Below are positions 1-4,203 of a stretch of 5,470 nt of DNA, one piece after another. Under the pieces are notes generated by a model, which ran no database searches, was not told the DNA's origin, and saw nothing but the letters and a program-made list of their open reading frames with translations. The DNA is from Spartobacteria bacterium (GTDB lineage: Bacteria > Verrucomicrobiota > Verrucomicrobiia > Chthoniobacterales > Chthoniobacteraceae). The number at the start of each line of letters is the position of its first letter. Within the stretch, counting starts at the first letter, position 1. The stretch is from positions 1 through 5,470 of the forward strand of contig JANXZI010000745.1 in assembly GCA_025355595.1 (NCBI GenBank). Direction: 5' to 3'. A program made the position numbers and the translations under genes.

Positions 1-1
1 G

Positions 2-523
2 GTTGCCCGCGACATCCGGCTCGCCCGGCTTACCGGCGGGGCGCTGCACTTCGCCCACGTCTCCACCGCGGAGACGCTGACGCTGATCCGCCGCGCGAAG
101 CAGGACGGCATCGACGTGACCTGCGACACGGCGCCGCCCTACTTCGACCTGAACGAGACGGCTATCGGCGACTTCCGCACCTACGCAAAACTGTCCCCGC
201 CGCTGCGGCCCGAGGCGGACCGAATGGCGATTTGCGAGGGCCTGGCCGACGGCACGATCGACGCCGTCGCGACCGACCACGCACCGCATGCCCGCCACGA
301 CAAAGAACACACCTTCGACAACGCGGCCTTCGGCATGCTCGGCCTGGAGACCGCGTTCTCGGTCATCAGCCACGTGATGGTCGGCTCGGATCTGCTGGAC
401 TGGGCCGGTGTCGCGCAGGTGATGTCAGTGCGTCCGGCTCGCATCGCCGGTCTGGCCAGCCACGGCCGGCCGATCGCCTTGCGATGCACCGGGTCGACGA
501 TGATCACGTCGGCGAGCGTGTGA
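2..523 (+). CDS. pyrC: Dihydroorotase, C-terminal half, truncated at both ends
   Basis: Class I dihydroorotase, the amidohydrolase that interconverts N-carbamoyl-aspartate and dihydroorotate in cytosolic pyrimidine synthesis. The frame is open from the window edge, so the N-terminus with the first metal-binding His pair is outside. Visible are AHVST (53-67, metal-ligand His), a CDTAPPYF block, KLSPPLR, then GLADGTIDAVATDHAPH (catalytic Asp at 275-277) and FGMLGLET, the usual dihydroorotase series in the right order. Homology runs through PARIAGL and SHGRPIA, ending at about 478. The family normally continues with a GEPA(D/N)L..VDP segment and a C-terminal strand. Instead the frame reads unrelated residues and stops at 523, because the DNA there is antisense to a transposase piece. 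The enzyme as written lacks its end. The family call is firm. Whether this gene belongs to the same genome as the rest of the window is doubtful. Confidence 0.9.
   Translation, partial: VARDIRLARLTGGALHFAHVSTAETLTLIRRAKQDGIDVTCDTAPPYFDLNETAIGDFRTYAKLSPPLRPEADRMAICEGLADGTIDAVATDHAPHARHDKEHTFDNAAFGMLGLETAFSVISHVMVGSDLLDWAGVAQVMSVRPARIAGLASHGRPIALRCTGSTMITSASV
457..478. other. Junction 1: dihydroorotase joined to transposase piece
   Basis: These 22 bases read as the conserved dihydroorotase motif SHGRPIA on the + strand and as the conserved transposase motif AIGRPWL on the - strand. Left of it only the dihydroorotase makes sense; right of it only the transposase does. A breakpoint inside a stretch compatible with both partners suggests a short shared sequence brought them together. 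Short-k-mer assembly or microhomology recombination would both do this. The double reading is seen directly; the cause is inferred. Confidence 0.7.
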
Positions 524-1709
524 TCCATCTGGACCACCGAGAGCGCGGCGTCGGTCGTGAGCCTTCCACGCACGGGTGCGTTCCGTAACTCGAGCGCACG
601 CGCGGTCCCGTCGTCGAAGTTGCTGGACTGCCGCTTAAGGTCCGCAAGGCGTCGCGCGACTCGCCGGCGAACTTCACGCGGGACACGGCGACGAGCGCGA
701 CGGTGAGGCTGTCCACTCCGTAGCCGACGTACGCGCGCGTGCCGTCGGCTCGGAGCACGTCGCGTGTGAAGTGGTTGTTCGATGTGCGCGTGCCACCGCC
801 GGCATTCCACCAGCGGAAGCCGCGGTATTGCTGGTCGCTCTCCACTTTTCCGTCGGCACCGACAATCTCCTGCCCTTGGTTCACCGGCCCCTCGAAATCG
901 GCGGGCGTGATCCAGTTGTTGTGAAAGTTGATGCTCATGCCGTTCTCGAAATCCACGCGCACCTGCACGGCGTCGTAGGCATTGATGCCGTCGCGCACGA
1001 GGCGCTTCTTCTGGCCGACGGCAGTGAGCGAGGCGGGCTTCGATTTGTAGTACGAAAAAATCAGATCCGTCCAATGCGGGCCGACGTAGCTGAACGGATC
1101 CGACGACTCGACCCACTTGAACGTGCTCGTGCTCACCTCCAGCGGTTCTTCGAGGTAGGCCGTGCCGTAGAGTGGCGCGCCGATGCGGTTCTGGATGTCG
1201 TCGCGGATGCGCAGGTGATCGGGATCGTAGCGCTTGTGCATGTCCACGCCGACGATGCGGTTCTTCGCGCGCGCGGCCTCGATGATCTGATCGGCCTCCT
1301 GCGTGGTGAGGCACATCGGCTTCTCCGTGAGCACATGCGCGCCCTTCGCGAGCGCCGCGAGGATCGGCTGCGTGTGCAGATGATCCGGCGTGGCGACGGC
1401 GAGCACGTCGAGGTCGGGAAAATCGCGCAGGATGTCATGCCACGGCTCCTCGCCGGAGTAGCACTTCGGCGAATGCCCGGTCCACTCCGCGAACGCCGCC
1501 GCAGATTTTTCCGCGGACTTCTGTGAGCGCGTGGCGACGGCGACGAGGTCGAACTTCACCGGCGAAAGTTCGCGCGCATACTTGTCGAGCCCGACGCGCG
1601 CGAGCTGCCCGGCGACGCCGAAGCGTTGAAGATCGGCGTATGCGCGGAGGTGGACGTCGCCGCCAAACATGCCGGCGCCGACGAGGGCGATTTTGATGGT
1701 GGGTTCCAT
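504..1709 (-). CDS. Gfo/Idh/MocA family oxidoreductase, 3' end replaced
   Basis: Probable cytosolic NAD(P)-dependent dehydrogenase acting on a sugar, inositol or similar polyol; the substrate cannot be read from sequence. From ATG 1709, IKIALVGAGMFGG (residues 5-17) is the Rossmann nucleotide-binding loop. LAVATPDHLH lies at 103-112. TEKPMCL (128-134) holds the family's EKP motif with Lys130. VDMHKRYDP (155-163) follows, and YVGPHWTDL (208-216) is the usual catalytic-region G.H..D pattern. The C-terminal alpha/beta domain has FHNNWITPADFEGP (262-275). I chose 1709 because the Rossmann strand starts at residue 5. A GTG at 1769 is in frame, but its 20 extra residues are not family-like and no clear Shine-Dalgarno precedes either. 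Native sequence seems to end at SRDALR (about residue 356, near 642). The rest up to the stop at 504 is out-of-frame transposase DNA. It lies 91 bases downstream of the barrel protein gene on the same strand. Confidence 0.88.
   Translation of the reverse strand: MEPTIKIALVGAGMFGGDVHLRAYADLQRFGVAGQLARVGLDKYARELSPVKFDLVAVATRSQKSAEKSAAAFAEWTGHSPKCYSGEEPWHDILRDFPDLDVLAVATPDHLHTQPILAALAKGAHVLTEKPMCLTTQEADQIIEAARAKNRIVGVDMHKRYDPDHLRIRDDIQNRIGAPLYGTAYLEEPLEVSTSTFKWVESSDPFSYVGPHWTDLIFSYYKSKPASLTAVGQKKRLVRDGINAYDAVQVRVDFENGMSINFHNNWITPADFEGPVNQGQEIVGADGKVESDQQYRGFRWWNAGGGTRTSNNHFTRDVLRADGTRAYVGYGVDSLTVALVAVSRVKFAGESRDALRTLSGSPATSTTGPRVRSSYGTHPCVEGSRPTPRSRWSRWITRSPT
637..660. other. Junction 2: transposase piece joined to oxidoreductase
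   Basis: Read on the - strand, this stretch gives SRDALRTL in the oxidoreductase frame and VARRLADL in the transposase frame. Upstream (higher coordinates) only the oxidoreductase frame is protein-like. Downstream only the transposase frame is. The exact breakpoint is less certain than at junction 1, because neither motif is strongly conserved. Confidence 0.5.
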
Positions 1710-1800
1710 GGGGTGAGAAGTGGAGGCGTCTTGCCCTGCGACCTTTTGAAAATTCGCGCCATTTGTCACGCTCTGCGCGAATCACGACGGACCGCGCGCC
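1710..1800. other. 91-base spacer between barrel gene and oxidoreductase gene
   Basis: Both genes lie on the - strand and this gap separates them. I see no hairpin followed by a T-run, so no intrinsic terminator, and no good -35/-10 pair. Co-transcription is possible but not demonstrated. Confidence 0.4.
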
Positions 1801-3405
1801 TTAAAAAAACAGCGTGGATTCAATGCCCAAAATATTCCGGTCCCGATCGGAGCGGGGGCGGTTCGAGTCCACTCGGCCGAACTGATAGTAGATCTCGGCA
1901 TTGAGGCTGTCGAAAATCCGGCTCGTGCGCGTGTTGTAGCCGATGGCCGGACGCACGACCGCCTCGAGTTCCTTCGTGCCGGAGTCGTACGCCCGCCGGA
2001 TGATTGCCGCCTCGCCCCGGACGTAAAAATTCTCCGCGATCCGCTGCCGGCCATCCACGCCGAAACGAATTTCCTGAAACGTCGCGCCGCGCTGCGAGAC
2101 GGACGGCTGGTTGCGCACGACGAAGCCGGCGTTGAGCTGCGTATTGTCGCCGGGGAGCCAGTTCACGACCGCGGTGGCGACCGGCGTCACGCGCGCCGGC
2201 CTCGGCACCGGCGTCTCGAACTGTCGCAGCTCCACCCCCACGCGCGTTTGGAAGCGAATCTTCGGCGACGCCTGCCACGCCATCGAGGCGTAGGCCTGCT
2301 GGAAATTTTGCGCGCCGGCCTGCGCGTGATCAAATTTGAGGTGCGCGAATTCCATGCCGGCCCCGAGCGTGGTCTTCGGCGTCACCGCGCAGGTGAATCC
2401 CGTTTCAAAAATGTACTCGGAGCGCCGCGATGCGGAATCGTCCGGCGCGACTCGGCGCCACGTTCCCTCGCCGTGAATTGCGGTCCTGGCACTCAGGCTG
2501 TATTCCACGAACGGCACGATCTCGGTGACGGTGCTGGATTCCTCGACCGTACCGCTGCCGCGCGCGCCGAAGATATCCTCGTCGTATTCGAACCGCACGC
2601 GCGTCGTGAGCACTGGGCTGACCCTCCCGATTTCGGCTGTGATCCGCTGCAATGTCCGTGAGTTCCCCGCGTCGGTTAGCGCATGCAGCGTCGGAGTGTA
2701 GCGCACCCGGAGGTAATAGTCCGTGCTGGCTGAATCCGCGGTGCGCCCCGCCGGCGGGCTGCCCACATCGAGCAGCATGATGGGCCGCAGCTCCGCGATG
2801 ATTTCCCCGGCGGCGAAGTTGCGCTGCGTGTTCGTGAGATTGTCCGTGTGCCAGGTGTCGGCCTGCAGTCCGATGGTGAGCTGCGCCAGCACCCTCGAGT
2901 CGCTCGCCGAGCGGAGCGTGAAGGCCGGCACGCCATCCTGCGACGGCAGATTCCTGTCCGGATGCCGCTGGAGAAAAATGGGCGTCTCCGGCGTGCGCTC
3001 CCCGGTGCGCGAAGGCGTCGTGCCACCCGGCGAGCCGCCGAGTCGGAATGCAGTCTGCGGCCATGCGGAATTTTTCGGCAAGCCCGGCATCCGCGGGGCA
3101 TGCGGTGGCGATGCGGGCACCTTCCTGTTCGGCGGCAGAAGCTCCGGCAGCCCGGAAAAAAGATCGCGCGCCGCAGACCTGGGCGGTGAAGTTTCCGAAG
3201 CGCCCATATTTGCATCAAGAGCCTGGAGTTGCGCGTTCGTTCGGAAAGTGGGCACGGTCTCGCCGGACACCGAGGCGATGCTGCACAGCATCAGCGTGAG
3301 CCTGACGATGCCGGCTTGGGGAGCAACCTTGGAGCGCAACTGCACCGCGGTTTCATTCAGCGTGCGTCCCGCAGAGTCAATCGCCGAGTGAATGTTCCCA
3401 CGCAT
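1801..3405 (-). CDS. Outer-membrane beta-barrel protein
   Basis: A 534-residue exported protein predicted to sit in the outer membrane. The first 35 residues are long and basic, followed by a hydrophobic stretch (about 33-47, IVRLTLMLCSIASVSG), a plausible signal segment with cleavage near residue 48. The cysteine at 41 is not in a good lipobox. Residues about 72-160 are rich in Pro, Ser and Arg and look like a disordered linker. From about 165 to the end the pattern alternates polar and hydrophobic residues in short strands rich in Tyr, Phe, Arg and Gly, for example YYLRVRYTPTL (230-240), FRTRVGVEL-like segments near 385-393, and AEIYYQFGRV (503-512). The protein ends ESTLFF, and a terminal Phe is the usual barrel-assembly signal. 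The layout resembles putative porin/EpsL-like barrels (BBP2 type) common in Verrucomicrobiota, but the subfamily is an inference. Start ATG 3405 has a GAGG 10 bases upstream; GTG 3345 would give a shorter signal peptide. Confidence 0.78.
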   Translation of the reverse strand: MRGNIHSAIDSAGRTLNETAVQLRSKVAPQAGIVRLTLMLCSIASVSGETVPTFRTNAQLQALDANMGASETSPPRSAARDLFSGLPELLPPNRKVPASPPHAPRMPGLPKNSAWPQTAFRLGGSPGGTTPSRTGERTPETPIFLQRHPDRNLPSQDGVPAFTLRSASDSRVLAQLTIGLQADTWHTDNLTNTQRNFAAGEIIAELRPIMLLDVGSPPAGRTADSASTDYYLRVRYTPTLHALTDAGNSRTLQRITAEIGRVSPVLTTRVRFEYDEDIFGARGSGTVEESSTVTEIVPFVEYSLSARTAIHGEGTWRRVAPDDSASRRSEYIFETGFTCAVTPKTTLGAGMEFAHLKFDHAQAGAQNFQQAYASMAWQASPKIRFQTRVGVELRQFETPVPRPARVTPVATAVVNWLPGDNTQLNAGFVVRNQPSVSQRGATFQEIRFGVDGRQRIAENFYVRGEAAIIRRAYDSGTKELEAVVRPAIGYNTRTSRIFDSLNAEIYYQFGRVDSNRPRSDRDRNILGIESTLFF

Positions 3406-3415
3406 GGCGCAAATG

Positions 3416-3419
3416 CCTC
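3416..3419 (-). promoter_or_regulatory. Candidate Shine-Dalgarno for the barrel protein
   Basis: GAGG on the - strand, separated by 10 bases from ATG 3405. It supports that start over the in-frame GTG at 3345, which has no purine-rich site. The spacing is slightly long, so this is only moderate support. Confidence 0.4.
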
Positions 3420-3516
3420 GCGCGGGCCTTTCAGTTGTGAATTTCCCATCAGGGCCAATCGCATCAAAACAATTGCGGCTCAGAAATCGCAGGCGGAAGG
3501 CCGCTGCGTGGGCTTA

Positions 3517-3540
3517 ACGTCTAACATCGCACGTCTAACA
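3517..3540. repeat. Direct repeat of a 10-mer (ACGTCTAACA)
   Basis: ACGTCTAACA occurs at 3517-3526 and again at 3531-3540, separated by TCGC. The second copy directly abuts the left side of the inverted repeat at 3544-3601. It contains GTCTAAC, which fits the RYYYAAC core consensus of integron attC sites. Confidence 0.75.
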
Positions 3541-3543
3541 CCA

Positions 3544-3601
3544 AACTTTTAACGGCCGGCACACCCGGCATCGGACTGCACATCGTCAGGCGTTAAAAGT
3601 T
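3544..3601. repeat. 11-bp perfect inverted repeat with an inner hairpin
   Basis: AACTTTTAACG at 3544-3554 is exactly complementary to CGTTAAAAGTT at 3591-3601. The 36-base interior contains a small hairpin, GCCGG (3555-3559) and CCGGC (3565-3569) with a CACAC loop. No T-run follows on either side, so a terminator is unlikely. Extending outward, GTCTAAC (3533-3539) and GTTAGCT (3599-3605) can pair over their CTAA/TTAG part with a one-sided bulge of about six bases. This gives a 73-base foldable element similar in size to short attC sites. No integrase gene is in the window, so the role is unknown. Confidence 0.7.
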
Positions 3602-3619
3602 AGCTGTTCGATGTAATAC

Positions 3620-3637
3620 CATATTTTGAAAAATATG
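3620..3637. promoter_or_regulatory. A/T-rich 18-bp palindrome
   Basis: CATATTTTGAAAAATATG has perfect 8-base arms around a central GA, in otherwise GC-rich DNA. It could be a dimeric regulator's operator, a transposon end or part of a repeat unit. It lies 215 bases upstream of the barrel gene. Function is not inferable beyond the symmetry. Confidence 0.5.
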
Positions 3638-3644
3638 AGCGGCG

Positions 3645-3745
3645 AAGCAGGACGGCGTGCCTCTGGTAGCGTGGGCGTCCCGCCCGCTGTATTCCGCGTC
3701 CCGCGGAATACACCCGGATGCTCGGAACGCTTTCGATCATCCGCC
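3645..3745. repeat. GC-rich hairpin cluster, probable dispersed intergenic repeat
   Basis: Two hairpins stand side by side, both with the loop TCC: GGGCG/CGCCC (3673-3677 and 3681-3685), then TGTATTCCGCG/CGCGGAATACA (3688-3698 and 3702-3712), an 11-bp perfect stem. A third imperfect stem joins ACCCGGATG (3712-3720) to 3738-3749 with a three-base bulge. The spurious + strand peptide here, SGSVGVPPAVFRVPRNTPG, has the look of the pseudo-peptides produced by repetitive intergenic elements of Verrucomicrobiota. That resemblance is from memory. Only one copy is in the window, so dispersal cannot be shown here. Confidence 0.5.
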
Positions 3746-3769
3746 GGGTTATTTGTGCGAGATGGTATA

Positions 3770-3857
3770 CCCGTTCAGCCGCAACGGGGGACTTGCCGGG
3801 AACAAAACTGGCCTCTTGGAACCATTCTGCGGAGGAAATGCCTGCTGACGACAGGCA
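3770..3857. repeat. Two further short hairpins
   Basis: CCCGTT (3770-3775) pairs with AACGGG (3783-3788) over a seven-base loop. TGCCTG (3839-3844) pairs with CAGGCA (3852-3857), also over a seven-base loop. Neither is followed by a T-run. They may be the right-hand part of the repeat cluster before them, or part of a structured RNA. No known riboswitch core could be recognised. Confidence 0.4.
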
Positions 3858-3884
3858 GGTTACAATGCAGGGATTGATGGCAAA

Positions 3885-3995
3885 AGGGCGAGGGCAATGC
3901 GAGGCATGGGACCCGCGGCCCGCGATGGCATCAATGAATCCCGCCGCCGCACCGGCGAGCGTGAGCAAAAGATATTCTCACCATTCGAGATTCAC
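3885..3995 (-). pseudogene. Decayed 5' end of a TauE/SafE (TSUP) transporter gene
   Basis: On the - strand, GTG 3995 is preceded by AAGAGG (4003-4008) at a seven-base spacing. The frame reads VNLEW, a TGA stop (3978-3980), then EYL followed by LLTLAGAAAGFIDAIAG (3968-3918). The run AGFIDAIAG is the hallmark first membrane segment of the sulfite-exporter TauE/SafE family, which normally continues GGG.(I/L)..PALL. Here it turns into GRGSHASHC. A one-base shift restores a more hydrophobic IALALLP run, followed by a stop at about 3863-3865, where the hairpin region begins. A nonsense change, a probable frameshift and the missing rest of about 240 residues make this a dead remnant. A TTG at 3968 could start a peptide after the stop, but it would have no complete transporter. 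The call rests on one short but distinctive motif. Confidence 0.5.
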
Positions 3996-4002
3996 AGGCA
4001 CA

Positions 4003-4008
4003 CCTCTT
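4003..4008 (-). promoter_or_regulatory. Shine-Dalgarno of the decayed transporter gene
   Basis: AAGAGG on the - strand, seven bases before GTG 3995. Its good spacing supports 3995 as the original start and hence the view that TGA 3978-3980 is a later nonsense change. Confidence 0.4.
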
Positions 4009-4203
4009 ATCGCGGGAAGCAGTGCTTTCCGAATCATATTCGCGACCTGCCTCCCGCTCCTGGCTTTCCGCATGCGCAGTCCGTCCTCCGCACACTTTTG
4101 AAAAATACTTCGATTAAAGACGCGGCCACCGTAGTCTCAACATGCGATCATACAGGGAATTCATCCAGCGATGGACGTTCCTCAAACCCAACCACACACA
4201 ACC
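4009..4203. other. Upstream region of the secreted protein gene, no gene seen
   Basis: No credible coding sequence on either strand. Just before ATG 4204 the DNA is rich in A and C (CAACCACACACAACC) with no Shine-Dalgarno. A TTGAAA at about 4097-4102 lacks a -10 partner at the usual distance. The promoter of the 4204 gene is probably here but cannot be placed. Confidence 0.35.

Larger units (their letters stand above)
457..660 (-). pseudogene. TnsB/TniA-like DDE transposase, internal fragment
   Basis: The - strand frame reads (from 660) VARRLADLKRQ, then ELRNAPVRGRL, then ALSVVQMDHTLADVIIVDP and AIGRPWL. The run VVQ(I/M)DHT..D.I.VD.....IGRPWL is the start of the integrase-type (rve) catalytic core of Mu/TnsB/TniA-like transposases, where the Asp in QMDHT is the first catalytic carboxylate. 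The family continues with TLAIDV and the rest of the DDE core. Here it breaks at 457 into antisense dihydroorotase. The N-terminal helix-turn-helix region is missing beyond about 660, where the DNA becomes an oxidoreductase gene. About 65 residues remain, so it cannot be active. The preceding RRLADL resembles the end of the transposase helix-turn-helix region, which places the upstream edge near 640-660. No terminal inverted repeats or target duplications were found around it. Confidence 0.72.

Noticed and set aside
181..1314. Long - strand open frame of 377 codons
   Set aside because: Most of it is Arg/His-rich out-of-frame reading of the oxidoreductase gene and antisense dihydroorotase. Only its segment 457-660 is a real (transposase) coding remnant.
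771..1526. + strand open frame of 251 codons opposite the oxidoreductase
   Set aside because: Arg-, Val- and Ala-rich composition, no domain motif, and fully antisense to a clear Gfo/Idh/MocA gene. Long antisense frames are expected in GC-rich DNA.
2723..3391. + strand open frame of 222 codons opposite the barrel gene
   Set aside because: No recognisable motif, and antisense to the barrel protein whose C-terminal Phe and strand pattern are convincing.
3544..3601. Intrinsic terminator
   Set aside because: The stem is A/T-rich at its base, has a 36-base interior and lacks a following T-run on either strand. No gene ends next to it.
3770..3860. Possible riboswitch
   Set aside because: Short hairpins are present, but no core of the cobalamin, TPP, SAM or glycine classes could be recognised, and no gene start follows on either strand at a suitable distance.
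3600..3968. - strand open frame of 122 codons as an intact gene
   Set aside because: Only the first 17 residues are protein-like (TSUP motif). The rest reads through the hairpin cluster and palindrome, so it is a remnant fused to repeat DNA.
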